DNA of 64,000 bases from Ariolimax columbianus (taxonomy: Eukaryota > Mollusca > Gastropoda > Stylommatophora > Arionidae), in NCBI GenBank assembly GCA_036924085.1, contig JAVGWX010000004.1, positions 16,457,454-16,521,453 of the forward strand, written 5' to 3'. Below are positions 33,470 through 43,699 of this stretch, piece after piece. The notes beneath the pieces are model-generated. The model ran no database searches, was not told the DNA's origin, and saw nothing but the letters and a program-made list of their open reading frames with translations. A program made the translations under genes and the position numbers. Numbering within the stretch: position 1 is the first letter of the stretch; each line of letters opens with the position of its first letter.

Positions 33470-33975
33470 AACACAAACACACACACACACGCACACACTT
33501 CCATGCACACCGGCACAGACCCACACACACTCATACACACCAACACACACACACCACCCCAAGCCCAAACCCACACACACACACCAACACAAACAGCCGC
33601 ACCAACCCACCCACACACACACACATATACCCACACACAGACACCCAGACACAGGCACACATTCACACCCACACACACATACCTACCCACACACACACAT
33701 CCAACCACACACATTCAAATCCACCCCTACACACATCCACACACACACATCCACACACACACACACACACACACACCGCACACACCCACCGCACACACCC
33801 ACCGCACACACCCACACACACACCAGCACATCCAGAAATACCAACACACACCATCACCCACACCCACCCACACCATTCCACCCGCCTACACCTATACCCA
33901 CACCCACATATCTACACAATCACACATCTACACACCATACACCTACCACCTACACACGCACACACATACACGCAT
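33470..33975. repeat. (CA)n-rich imperfect repeat, 0.5 kb
   Basis: About 500 bp of CACACA with CC, AT and GC interruptions, including a 14-bp accgcacacaccc unit repeated three times (33775-33810). Thr/His and Cys/Val frames on both strands, the longest 212 codons, are artefacts. Confidence 0.95.
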
Positions 33976-34008
33976 AGACCGCTCAAAGAAGGCATCAGTT
34001 CATAGATG

Positions 34009-34200
34009 GTTTCAGTTAGCGTTTGGGAGAGCAGGTTCGTGAGTTAAGCTTGGTTTCAGTTAGCGTTAGGGTCAGCATGCTCGTGAGGTAAGCTTGGTTT
34101 CAGTTAGCGTTAGGGTCAGCATGCTCGTGAGGTAAGCTTGGTTTCAGTTAGCGTTAGGGTCAGCATGCTCGTGAGGTAAGCTTGGTTTCAGTTAGCGCTA
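34009..34200. repeat. 44-bp minisatellite, 4.4 copies
   Basis: The unit begins gtttcagttagcgttagggt and ends gtaagcttg. Copies start at 34009, 34053, 34097, 34141 and 34185 (partial). Copies 2-4 are nearly identical. Confidence 0.95.
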
Positions 34201-34284
34201 TGGACAGGACTGTCGTAATTTATGTGTGGTATTAGTTAGCAATAGAAACTGAACATTCTCGAGTCATGCTTGATTTTATGAAAC

Positions 34285-34560
34285 ACTAGAGACTCACTGA
34301 TCTTGTGGTAAGGTGTTCGCCTCAAGTGCTGTATCCCGTGGGTTCAAATCACTGGGGATACCGGCATTTATTCACGAGGCTCATCCGGTAAAAATGTCAC
34401 CTCTAAGTAGTGAGATCAGACACCCATGTCCAGTGGCGCGCACTTTAAAAATCCCTTTGCAGCTGGACATCGAAAAGAGTAGGCTTAACGGCGGCTGCTC
34501 GGGCAAAATTCAAGTGAAAAATCTACTCAAATTAGTCTAGGGATTCTCGCCCTACAGACA
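34285..34560 (+). mobile_element. tRNA-headed SINE-like element, third type
   Basis: The head carries gatcttgtggtaaggtgttc (A-box region) and cgtgggttcaaatcactgg (B box). The body of about 170 bp does not match SINE-I or SINE-II. No flanking duplication was identified. Confidence 0.5.
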
Positions 34561-34599
34561 ATATGTCGCAAAAGGGGACTATGTTGCTAAAACATCAGG

Positions 34600-35390
34600 T
34601 CTTGGTTATGTGGTTAGCGGAGAGGCATAGATAGCGCATGACAGGTTGCGGGTCTACATAGCTCTAATTTACACTTCCACTACCACCAGTTGCAAAATTA
34701 GGTAATCCTGTATTTCAGGGACTACCAACCGAACGGTTGTTAACAAACACTGGGATTGACATGACAAGTCACTACCTAATATTAACCTCGATAAAAATAG
34801 GAAACAACTGAGGTCACACTGATGGATTGAAGATAGATAATGCAACAGACCCCACTGTTTGCCCTGGCCGTTATTCTAACTTAGACATTATCACACTCAT
34901 CCACATCATCATGAACACACACTTCAAATAATATAGCACACATCAGATGGCATATTTATTACATAATATACATATCATACAAATAAGTAGTTGAATTGCA
35001 AACACAATTCAATACATATCATCTTAACTAATTATTCCTATGTTATATATCAGTTAATATAAATATTAAATTTTAAGCATAAGCTATTGATGGAATCCCC
35101 AACTATCTAAACCCAGTTCTATTTCCTTGCAATTACATCACACACACCTCGCCTTAACTGCGTCCTCAACACACCTTATCAAATACTCTTCTTCACTCAA
35201 ATCCCCTCAGGCGGGTGATCTGGACATACCTCGTTCACATTGTGTCCTGCTTACAACACAACGTTCAGATTATCAATTAATACAAAATTCACACACCTAC
35301 TTGAGCGATCCTGTTCTATCACTAACATTCGTGCAACAGTCTATCAATCGCTCCTCTATCTAAGTCGGTGAGTTAAACATACTATCTAAA
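34600..35390. other. No gene recognised
   Basis: AT-rich spacer. A weak tRNA-like head (tgtggttagcgg, then ggttgcgggtct) at 34616-34660 is not convincing. Confidence 0.45.
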
Positions 35391-35392
35391 TG

Positions 35393-35394
<2 letters not shown>

Positions 35395-35423
<29 letters not shown>
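35395..35423. repeat. (TC)n microsatellite
   Basis: About 14 TC units. Confidence 0.95.
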
Positions 35424-35426
<3 letters not shown>

Positions 35427-35827
35427 CTCATCTCTCTTATCCCTCCTCTTCATCTAGCCTCCTGAGCTAAACTTTGTCTCGAGGTATATACACTCAAACA
35501 GAGTCAGAGCTTGACCAATGGATCTCAGGGGATGGCTAAATTCAGTCTTATTGGAACGAAACACTTTGGACATTTGTCACTCATTCTCTCACAGCAAGCC
35601 CCGCTGCCAATCCGTCTGTCAATCATTCTCTCCCTATCCAAATCGGAAGACCAGTGGTCAGTTTCTACCTGTCCACATGCCTTGCCCCAACTATGTTCTC
35701 CTTTGTTGAGACGGTGAGTGACCTTGACACGCATTCAGGTACTTTTGTTATCAGCAACCACATCACCCATTTACTAAACTCTTCTTGCTCCGACGGGAAC
35801 TGTTACAATAGACTAGCAATGTGACTT

Positions 35828-36533
35828 TCTCGTGTTTGGCCTTATTTTATATAGCACAACGAATAGGACGTTCTCAGATTTGGTTTGATTTTACATAGCA
35901 CAACGGATACAACGATCTCAGGTGTGGCTTGATATTATATAGCACAACGAATTTCACGTTCTCAGGTGTGGCTTGATATTTTATAGCACAACAAATTACA
36001 CGTTCTCAATGTGGCTTGATATTATATAAAGCACAACGAATTGCACGTTCCAGGATTGGCTTGATATTATATAGCACAACGAATTGCACGTTCTCAGGAT
36101 TGGCTTGATATTATATAGAACAACGAATTGCACGTTCTCAGGATTGGCTTGATATTGTATAGAACAACGAATTGCACGTTCTCAGGATTGGCTTGATATT
36201 ATATAGCACAACGAATTGCACGTTCTCAGGATTGGCTTGATATTGTATAGAACAACGAATTGCACGTTCTCAGGATTGGCTTGATATTATTTAGCACAAC
36301 GAATTGCACGTTCTCAGGTTTGGCTTGATATTATACAGCACAACGAATTGCACGTTCTCAGGATTGGCTTGATATTATAAAGCACAACGAATTGCACGTT
36401 CTCAGGATTGGCTTGATATTGTATAGAACAACGAATTGCACGTCCTCAGGATTGGCTTGATATTATATAGCACAACGAATTGCACGTTCTCAGGTTTGTC
36501 ATGATTTTCTTTAGCACGATGAACAGGACGTTC
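35828..36533. repeat. 44-bp minisatellite, about 16 copies
   Basis: The unit begins ttgatattatatagcacaac, continues with gaattgcacgttctcagg and ends attggc. The edge copies are most divergent; the central ones differ by one or two bases. One unit carries a short duplication (atataaagcac) near 36025. Confidence 0.95.
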
Positions 36534-36724
36534 GTTGTATGCCACAATAGGAGCTGCTCATAGAGAATAAGCATATATCCCCCTTAGTGAGAGTTCCACA
36601 CAGAGTGAACCTGGTGGGATGATGTGTCAAAATGATACTTATTTGTTTGGTTCGTCTAATGTTTTATTATTTATCTGTTCTTTTATTTATATCTTTTATT
36701 TGAATCTGCCTTTTCGTTACATCT

Positions 36725-37010
36725 AAACCTTAGAGTGACCACTACAGCTAAACCTTAGAGTGACTACTACATCTACACCTTAGAGTGATCACTACATCTG
36801 AACCATACAGTGACCACTACATATGAACCTTAGAGTGACCACTACAGCTAAACCTTAGATTGACCACTACAGCTAAACATTAGAGTGACCACTACAGCTG
36901 AACCTTAAGTGACCACTACATATAAACCTTAGAGTGACCACTACATCTGAACCTTAGAGTGATCACTACATCTTAACGTTAGGTTAACCACTACAGCTGA
37001 ACCGTTTACT
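36725..37010. repeat. 25-bp minisatellite, about 11 copies
   Basis: The unit is ccttagagtgaccactacag plus ctaaa, with scattered substitutions and a one-base deletion in one copy. Confidence 0.95.
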
Positions 37011-37117
37011 GGAAGCGTATATCTGATCATTTGTAGTAAGGGTTTAATTGCAATCTTTTAACATTATTGTTAGTCCCATTCACAACCGTCCTTAGTTGTT
37101 TTTTGCGACATGCTTGA

Positions 37118-37160
37118 AAGGTTCATCATCATCATCATCATCATCATCATAATCATCATT
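37118..37160. repeat. (CAT)n microsatellite
   Basis: About 13 CAT units with one AAT interruption. Confidence 0.9.
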
Positions 37161-37169
37161 GTGCGTCGC

Positions 37170-37600
37170 TCCTTTCGAAGGATACGCCATTAATAGTCAC
37201 TTCCAGCAAGCTCAGTCTCGAGGTGCAATTACTGCCTGTCTTTATTTGGAGTTCAAGGAAAGGAAGTTAGTATTCAGTCTTCTCCATTTGTTTCATGTTC
37301 TGCCTTTTTTCCTGGATTTTTGTCAGAGCCTGTCTGGCAATGTTTGAGGTAATTTTGATAGCGAGTGTCCCATTCAACCTCACTTCCTACGTTTGCTGAC
37401 TGGTTAATATTGGCTTCTTTCCCATATGTCTTCAATACTTCTCATGTTTTGCCAGCCTATATCCATTAGTCACATTAAACATTTGTTGACAAACGACTGA
37501 ACTTTCTTTTGTTTTGTCTGTGTCGTTCTCCAAGTTCCTGCTCCGTACTAGAGTACTGGCTTGACATTGTAGTTAAACAATATTAGTTTGATATTAGTCT
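37170..37600. other. No gene recognised
   Basis: AT-rich spacer. Confidence 0.5.
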
Positions 37601-37646
37601 TTATCTACATGGCTTCCATAGGGTAAAATAAGCAAATATAGCCAGC

Positions 37647-38294
37647 ACATATACTGACGCCATCAGTGTCGAAGTGACCTGTAGTCTCCAGCCTTTGAAA
37701 CCCCTCCACTACCCAAGCACGTAAAGTGACACCAGCATAATCGAAGTGGCATGTGGTCCCCAGTCTTTGAAACTCCTCCACTACCCCAGCACGTAACATG
37801 ACACCAGCAGGATCGAAGTGGCCTGTGGTCCTCAGTCTTTGAAATTCCTCCACTACCCCAGCACGTAACGTGACACCAGCAGGATCGAAGTGGCCTGTGG
37901 TCCCCAGTCTTTGAAACTCCTCCACTACCCCAGCACGTAACGTGACACCAGCAGGATCGAAGTGGCCTGTGGTCCCCAGTCTTTGAAACTCATCCACTAC
38001 CCCATCACGTAACGTGACACCATCAGGATCGAAGTGGCCTGTGGTCCCCGGTCTTTGAAACTCCTCCACTACCCCAGCACCAAACGTGACACCAGCAGGA
38101 TCGAAGTGGCCTATAGCCTCCAGCCTTTGAAGCCCCTCGATTCGCCCAGAACGTAACGTGACCCCAGCAGTATCGAAGTGGCATGTAGTCCCCAGCCTTT
38201 TAGACCCCTCGACTAGCCAAGCACGTAACATGACGCTTGCAGGATCGAAGTGGCCTATAGTCCCCAGCCTTTGAAACCCCTCGACTAGCCCAGC
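37647..38294 (-). repeat. 72-bp minisatellite, 9 copies, open on the minus strand
   Basis: The unit is 72 bp (24 codons). On the minus strand the array lies inside a 233-codon open frame (38306 to 37605) with repeated VVEEFQRLGTTGHFDP and AGVTLRAG blocks. Because 72 is divisible by three, an open unit stays open in every copy, so openness alone is weak evidence. The frame starts at the junction with LINE N and ends outside the array in unique sequence. No signal peptide or known domain. Treat it as a repeat unless expression is shown. Confidence 0.9.
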
Positions 38295-38570
38295 AATGAA
38301 AAACAAGTCTTATGACAGTTCCATGATTTGCACAAATTCTTCGATAACAAGAATATTGTCCTTGCATTCCCAAATCTAGCTCCTACATTTGCCTTTCTGC
38401 CTCCTGAAGTATCAATGGTGCTGCCAAAATATGTGAAGATGCCCACCTCTTCTAATGCCTCAGTTTCAAGCATGTCTTGCTTTTTGCTTAAGGTGTTGAT
38501 TTTCAAACATATTGGTTTTCTTCGTGTTAATATTTAATCGCATTTGACCTGAGAGGCCCTGACCTTATTT
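38285..38570 (-). pseudogene. LINE N remnant: segment after the RT palm
   Basis: A minus-strand segment including INTLSKKQDMLETEALEEV, FTYFGSTIDTSGG (FxYLGSxIDxxGG motif) and ARFGNARTIFLLSKNLCKS. Upstream GQMRLNINTKKT (38570-38530) matches the block after the catalytic motif, in another frame. It ends directly at the 72-bp minisatellite, which replaced or invaded the rest of the element. Confidence 0.75.
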
Positions 38571-38800
38571 AGTTATTCTTTAATCTGAATATAGCGTACG
38601 AAGAAGAAGAAAAATCGTAATATGGCTGTGTAACAGCAGTACCAAGTTTTATGCATGGCCCAGATACTCTAACAGTAGTCATGTCTTTTCAACCCATACC
38701 AAAGCCGGATGCGGTTTGCCGTTGCCTTGGTATAATTATATTTGATGACTTTATGTTTATATCTGGAGCACACTAATAGACAAACTCGTAGAATATATGA
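38570..38800. other. Short spacer with GAA run
   Basis: A tacgaagaagaagaaaaatc run (38597-38616) resembles the tails of LINEs A-C, but no LINE body is attached on either side. Confidence 0.45.
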
Positions 38801-38806
38801 ACCTCT

Positions 38807-39079
38807 CATAGATACGCACGTGGACGAGTTCCGTGAATACATAGCTACGCATTCGGACGTGTTCCTGTGAACACATAGATGCGCATGTGGACGTGTTCCT
38901 GTGAACACATAGATACGCATGTGGACGTGTTCCCGTTAACACATAGATACGCACGTGGACGAGTTCCGTGAATACATAGCTACGCATGCGGACGTGTTCC
39001 TGTGAACACATAGATGCGCATGTGGACGTGTTCCTGTGAACACATAGATACGCATGCGGACGTGTTCCTGTGAACACAC
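38807..39079. repeat. 34-bp minisatellite with a 135-bp higher-order unit
   Basis: Eight 33-34-bp units (catagatgcgcatgtggacg, then tgttcctgtgaaca) arranged as A-B-C-D twice, giving a 135-bp, 45-codon period. On the minus strand an open frame (39140-38757) carries the 45-residue block twice almost unchanged (VFTELVHVRIY recurring). Probably non-coding. Confidence 0.9.
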
Positions 39080-39084
39080 AATGT

Positions 39085-39450
39085 TTCGTCTTCATTGCTG
39101 ACGAAGTTTTCAAGAAAATGGCGATCAAAAGGAGATACAAAATGAAATAAAAATGATATGAAACTTATAGATATATAGAAAACACAGTGTCTGTAATCTG
39201 AAGTTTATGTAGATGTATTAAGAGGCGCCCTTCAATGTTTATCATTTTACTCTGAGCGCGTGCCTGATAAATTTCCCGTCATTACATTTCATTACATGTT
39301 CAAATTGTTATTCCGAGTTACAATTGCCGCTTTTGAAATGATGCCAACATTGTATATGTGGGTTTGTATTCATTTAACGTGTAGGCAGTACGTCTATGGA
39401 GAGCTGCTGGGAAAGGAGGGCGGGGGGAGGGTGGCTGTGGAACAACACCT
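39085..39450. other. No gene recognised
   Basis: AT-rich spacer with a G-rich run at 39410-39432. Confidence 0.5.
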
Positions 39451-39466
39451 TTCATACCGTTCTTCT

Positions 39467-39721
39467 AGGGGACGGCGTGGCCTAGTGGTTAAGTGGCACG
39501 GCTCACAATCCGAAAGTGCTGGGTTCGATCCACCACAGCACCGGACGTTACCCCGGGGATGCAGACCCTTAGAAAATGCAGGAGGAAGCAGACCCTTACA
39601 TAAAATGCATGCTGAAGTCGGATGTACTGGGTCGACCTTCGCAAAATAAAAACCACAGTGCAACGCAACCGCCTTGGGGATTAGAGAAATAAGGCGAACG
39701 CAAAAAAAAATCAAAAAATCT
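39467..39721 (+). mobile_element. SINE-I copy 3, complete, with target duplication
   Basis: It begins with a tRNA-like head: gacggcgtggcctagtggtt (A box) and gtgctgggttcgatcc (B box). Then follow accccggggatgcagacc, the reverse complement of the core (gctgaagtcggatgtac) and a 3' end ggcgaacgcaaaaaaaaatc. The flanks cgttcttct at 39458-39466 and 39722-39730 are identical, a 9-bp target duplication. At about 255 bp this is the best copy of the family in the window. Confidence 0.9.
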
Positions 39722-39734
39722 CGTTCTTCTGACC

Positions 39735-40355
39735 ACGATGGCACGAGTTAACATCTCGCGAAGACATTTTTAAAAACAAAAATTGGGGTCACATGAAAAC
39801 TTAGTCAGTTCAATGTTTTGTGCCATTAGAACATACAGTGATTATTCTACAACACAAAATATTCTCAGGTGTATATCAACATTTTGAAAGGGCGCAAACA
39901 AAAATACATTATTTGACTTCGACAATCCTAAAAATTATACTAACATTTATTGTTCTGGCTATAAGAGAGTCAAGGGCTGCTATACACATCGAGAAATGTG
40001 CGGAAGAGTGATATTACAACGGACTTGATGGCATAGAAAGGCACACCCAGTAACGGAAAGTGCAGGATGTTATCACAGATTTACTCCGCTATTTTAGGGC
40101 ACAGTAACTGCTAGAATTTGCGGAATCTAATATCTGTACGGCTGTGTAGACGAATGAGTAACCGCTCCATTTTAACATTCGTCTTACCTGGAGATGACGA
40201 CAGAAGGATAGGCTGGTCCTGCTCTGCGTCAGGTTTTACCTGCTAACTTTCTTCAGATTATTTTGATTTATCACCTGCTCATGGAAGTTTTACCTTTTTT
40301 TACAAGGAAGATTACACCAACTGTAAATTTCTGAGTTGTTTGTCAATTATTGAAT
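39735..40355. other. No gene recognised
   Basis: AT-rich spacer. Confidence 0.5.
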
Positions 40356-40364
40356 ATTTGTTTG

Positions 40365-40560
40365 ACAGAGTACTTGCCTCTCACAGCACAATCAACGGGG
40401 ACGTTCCTAGAGAGCGGGATGCTCCAGTCTAACTCAGATGTAAATAAGTAAATGACTACCTTTTGTTATGGAAGGCAAGGCATCCATGAATTGAGCAGAT
40501 CACAGAACCTCATCAAAAGATTGGATCTCTAACAATGAAGTCTCTAACACGTGATGATCG
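40365..40560 (+). mobile_element. SINE-II copy 4
   Basis: A tRNA-like head remnant (gagtacttgcctctcacagc, then aacggggacgttcc), body taactcagatgtaaataagt, and the family end caatgaagtctctaacacg, identical over 18 bases to the end of the copy at 17.8 kb. Confidence 0.65.
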
Positions 40561-40579
40561 ACGACACTGTCTACTACAT

Positions 40580-40705
40580 ATCTACCTATTGTATATTTTC
40601 CAGTAAACTATTGCATGGGTCTACCTTTTTGTATATTTTCCAGTAAACTATTGCATGGGTCTACCTTTTGTATATTTTCCAGTAAGCTTTTGCATGGGTC
40701 TACTT
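40580..40705. repeat. 39/40-bp tandem repeat, 3 copies
   Basis: Three units of gtatattttccagtaaacta followed by ttgcatgggtctacctttt. The copies are nearly identical. Confidence 0.9.
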
Positions 40706-40709
40706 TCCA

Positions 40710-41060
40710 TATTTGAGTGACAAAATGTTTGCAAGTACTGAGCTATGTATTACCATATTTACTTGTACTTGCATAATCCTCGTATTTTCAATTATAACAA
40801 AGGGCTATGACGTGTTGTTACTACTGGCAACTATGCTCTGAAGTCCAATTGCGCTCCGCTATTGGCTGCATCTGTATCACCCACGTGCTCCATTGTTATT
40901 CACTGGGTCTCCCAAAACTTCGCTTGCCATGTGGATTTCTAACGATTCCCTGAATATGTTGGTTTCTTTTTGAAATTGTGCTCTGTCAAAATTCATGTTG
41001 TTTTTCCAACTTGCAACTGTTGTTGTAACTGTTTGGCTCTCATAATCACAGAGGTATGTA
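40710..41060. other. No gene recognised
   Basis: AT-rich spacer before the mariner end. Confidence 0.5.
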
Positions 41061-42247
41061 TGTTGGTGGGTGAGTCAGTAAGTAGGTGATACACTGATAT
41101 GGGATAACTGAACAAAATGTAGTTGGTTGTTTCTAATGGTGTTTATATTTAGCAACAACATATTGCTTTATGATTTCTTAGGTTAGCAGACTCTAGGCGT
41201 CACATGCACCTGCGCAGAACAAATAAAACATGGTGTCCGTGCGGGCAGAGAGCACAATTAAATAGTAGCGTGCTATTGTGCGCATCATGAGGGAAATACC
41301 TTTCTGAAAAGGAAATTAATCAGAACATGTTTTCTGTTTACCGTGAAACGTGTTTGTCGCTCAAGTGTTCGAACAGCTGGATTGATACATGATTTCAAGG
41401 GCGCTCAGAAATAACTGATGAAGCCCAGCGTTGTCGTCCTAATCAGATTGTAAAATTTATTTGGCGGGTGCGATAGATGATTCAAGCTGTCAGGCAAGTA
41501 ACAATTGACAAAGTAGCAACTTCGATAGGGTGTTCGCATTGTCTATCCTACAGTGTAATACATGCTCGATTGAATATCCTTAAAGTGTGGACAATGTGAG
41601 TTCACAGACATCTGGTTGACGAGATCATAGTGAAACGATTGTGCCTGTCCTTGCAGCGTCTTTGGCGGCAATCAGATGAAGAAGATGACACGCTGAATAG
41701 GACTGCTTTTATGTACTATGGACAAATTATGAGAGTATCACTACCAAACCGAATCAAAGCGTTCTTTGATGATATTGAATCATAATTCTTCCCATTCCGC
41801 CAAAATATTAACAATTGCATCAGCAGCAGGGAGAAAATGCTTATAGTGTTTTGCGATTTTGACTAGGTATTGATATCCAATTTTTAGAAGAAATGCAACA
41901 ATATGAATACTGTATCCCACTATGACGTTCTGTTGATGCTTTGGTATCAAATTCGGAAACAACGTTCAGGCTTGCTACCACGAGGAGTATGCATCCATCA
42001 AGGCAATGTCAGACCCCTTACGGCTCGATTAATCCAGGAGAAAACTGATCCACTTTGGTGACAACTTCTTGAACATCCATCTTACAGTCTCGAATTAACC
42101 CCGGGTGATTTCCACCTGCCTGGGGCAGTAAAGACCTACTTTTGCTGGAGACGTTTCGCTAAAGGCGAAGAGGTTGGACGGGAAGGGTAAATGTGGCAAA
42201 GGCAGCAGGCCACACACTTTTAGGTTGCAGGTCTTGGAACACAAATT

Positions 42248-42260
42248 AAACGATGGGATA
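42248..42260. repeat. Target-site duplication of LINE C, left copy
   Basis: aaacgatgggata, identical to 43548-43560; 13 of 13 bases. It is part of the mariner transposase codons for KRWD. Confidence 0.92.
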
Positions 42261-43532
42261 TGGACTACAGAAGCAAAGGCGAACTTCGATAAAGTTAGCA
42301 AACTTCAAAACCAAGCCATGAGAGTTATAACAGGAGGCATGAAGTCAACGCCAATTGTAGAACTTGAAAAGATTACAAAACTGCAATCCATGACCGATAG
42401 AAGAGACTGCAGAGCCCAGCTGCAGTCAGAGAAACTCCGAAGACTGACTGACCATCCAATGCACCAGAGACTAAACAATTTGGGAAATGGGAAACTAAGG
42501 CGGAGAAACTTTGCAGAAATAGCCAAAGCAAAGATGCACGAAGATCCCATAAACGCACTAACAACACCAAAACCCATCACTACTGTACGAAAACCTACCT
42601 GGAGGCAGGATATATTTCCAGAGGTGGTAGAAAATATACCAGGTATTGGAAACAAGAACTGTCAGACTGAAAAAGAAAGGAGAGATACTACCCTAAGCTT
42701 CATATCGAAAAGCTACCCAAGCATGGACTGGACCCATGCATATACAGACGGTTCTGTAACAAACAATACACAGAACGGAGGGGCAGGAGCATTCCTGAAC
42801 CTACCAAATGGCAAACAAATAACACTGTCATTCGCTACTGGTAAGTACACAAGCAATTTCAGAGCGGAAGCAGAGGCACTGAGGGTGGCAGTGAAATAAA
42901 TGGTAACACACAGTGAAAATGAAAGCCATATAGTCCTGCTTACAGATGCTCTGGCCGTAGTCACAGCGCTAAAAAGCCAGAAAAACACTGAGATTAATGA
43001 CTTAAGAGCAGCACTCTGCAAACTGTGCCAGCAGTCCGCACCAAAAAGGGTAGTGGTACAGTGGGTCCCATCACACTGCAACATCCAAGGCAACGAGGAG
43101 GCAGACAGACTGGCAAAAGAAGGTGCAAGACTACCACAAACAGATACTAGTATGACGTACGAAGAGTCAAAACGGCTTATCAAAGCCAGATACATGACCA
43201 AATGGGAAACCGAACATACTGGTTACACCAAAAACGATGCCTATTACCAGTTGAACAGAAGAGAGCAGGTCGTTGTCTTCAGACTTCGCACTGGCCACAA
43301 TAGACTGAGGTACCACCTATTCAACAAATTGAAGATAGGTGGTACCGACGAATGCCCGTGCGGTACTGGTAAAATGACCGCTGAACATCTGCTGCAGAAG
43401 TGCCCGACATACGAGGATCAGAGAGAGCAGATGTGGCCATCACCAGTGGAACTGCAAGACAAGCTCTATGGCAGTGGCGACAGCCTCAGGATGACCGCCG
43501 CTTTTTTCGAAAAAATAATGGTTACTGTCTGA
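42261..43532 (+). pseudogene. LINE C RNase H and Cys/His region, one nonsense codon
   Basis: In one frame over about 424 codons with a single TAA at 42897-42899. In copy B the same place reads EEM; here the sequence gtgaaataaatg gives K, stop, M. RNase H residues TDGS, RAEAEAL, LLTDAL and VPSHCNIQGNEEAD are present on the two sides of the stop. ECPCGTGKMTAEHLLQKCP forms the Cys/His block. The open frame starts upstream at 42174 inside mariner sequence by chance. Otherwise this copy is nearly as well kept as B. Confidence 0.9.
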
Positions 43533-43547
43533 CTGCGTACGAAGAAG
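42261..43547 (+). mobile_element. LINE C, 5'-truncated RNase H LINE inside the mariner
   Basis: A 1.29-kb plus-strand copy of the LINE A/B family. It starts just after the RT (TTEAKANFDKVSKLQNQAMR) and contains the connection segment, RNase H and the C-terminal Cys/His domain, ending in tacgaagaag, a tail of only two GAA units. It is bounded by a perfect 13-bp duplication. RT and endonuclease are absent, so it is a dead-on-arrival insertion made by another copy. Confidence 0.93.
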
Positions 43548-43560
43548 AAACGATGGGATA
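43548..43560. repeat. Target-site duplication of LINE C, right copy
   Basis: aaacgatgggata, followed by ggtgaataaatgttgg, which continues the mariner transposase C-terminus. Confidence 0.92.
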
Positions 43561-43699
43561 GGTGAATAAATGTTGGTGGAAATTATGCTAAGACATAAGT
43601 GACAGTGAAAGTGCAATAATAAATGATTTTCTAGCTTATATCTTATTTAGTGTTTGTTTTATATCCATATGTGACATACTTACTGACTTGCCTATTGCA

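Larger units (their letters stand above)
41224..43605 (+). pseudogene. Mariner transposase pseudogene (G34D), interrupted
   Basis: Cut-and-paste transposase remnant. A possible start is the ATG near 41231 (MVSVRAE-like). Readable parts are the helix-turn-helix region DKVATSIGCSHCLSYSVIHA (about 41510-41570), then RLCLSLQRLW, VFCDFD (first catalytic Asp), HQGNVRPLTARL (normally HDN; the second catalytic Asp is Gly), and LLEHPSYSLELTPGDFHL with the third Asp kept. The spacing from that Gly to the last Asp is 34 residues, as in D34D mariners. Stops occur at several points. The C-terminus QIKRWDR, a stop, INVGGNY is split between 42248 and 43600 by LINE C. Confidence 0.85.
41069..43692 (+). mobile_element. 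Mariner-type DNA transposon, split by LINE C
   Basis: Terminal inverted repeats are visible: ggtgagtcagtaagta at 41069-41084, and its near-complement at 43677-43692 (reading ggcaagtcagtaagta on the minus strand). The right end abuts TA; the left flank reads TG, consistent with a mutated TA target. Excluding LINE C and one duplication copy (1300 bp), the element is 1324 bp, the usual mariner length of about 1.3 kb. The transposase lies between the ends and is dead. Confidence 0.88.

Noticed and set aside
33367..34042. 211-212-codon Thr/His-rich frames
   Set aside because: Produced by the CA-rich repeat; two frames and the opposite strand are open together.
34060..34185. Telomere-like gttaggg words
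   Set aside because: One gttagggt per 44-bp unit within a longer unrelated unit; not a telomeric array.
39467..39545. tRNA gene at the SINE-I head (also 16.7, 17.6 and 34.3 kb)
   Set aside because: A and B boxes are present, but the acceptor and anticodon stems are not maintained and a SINE body follows.
42174..42260. N-terminal extension of the LINE C frame
   Set aside because: This part translates mariner sequence in the wrong frame; the fusion is created by the insertion junction.
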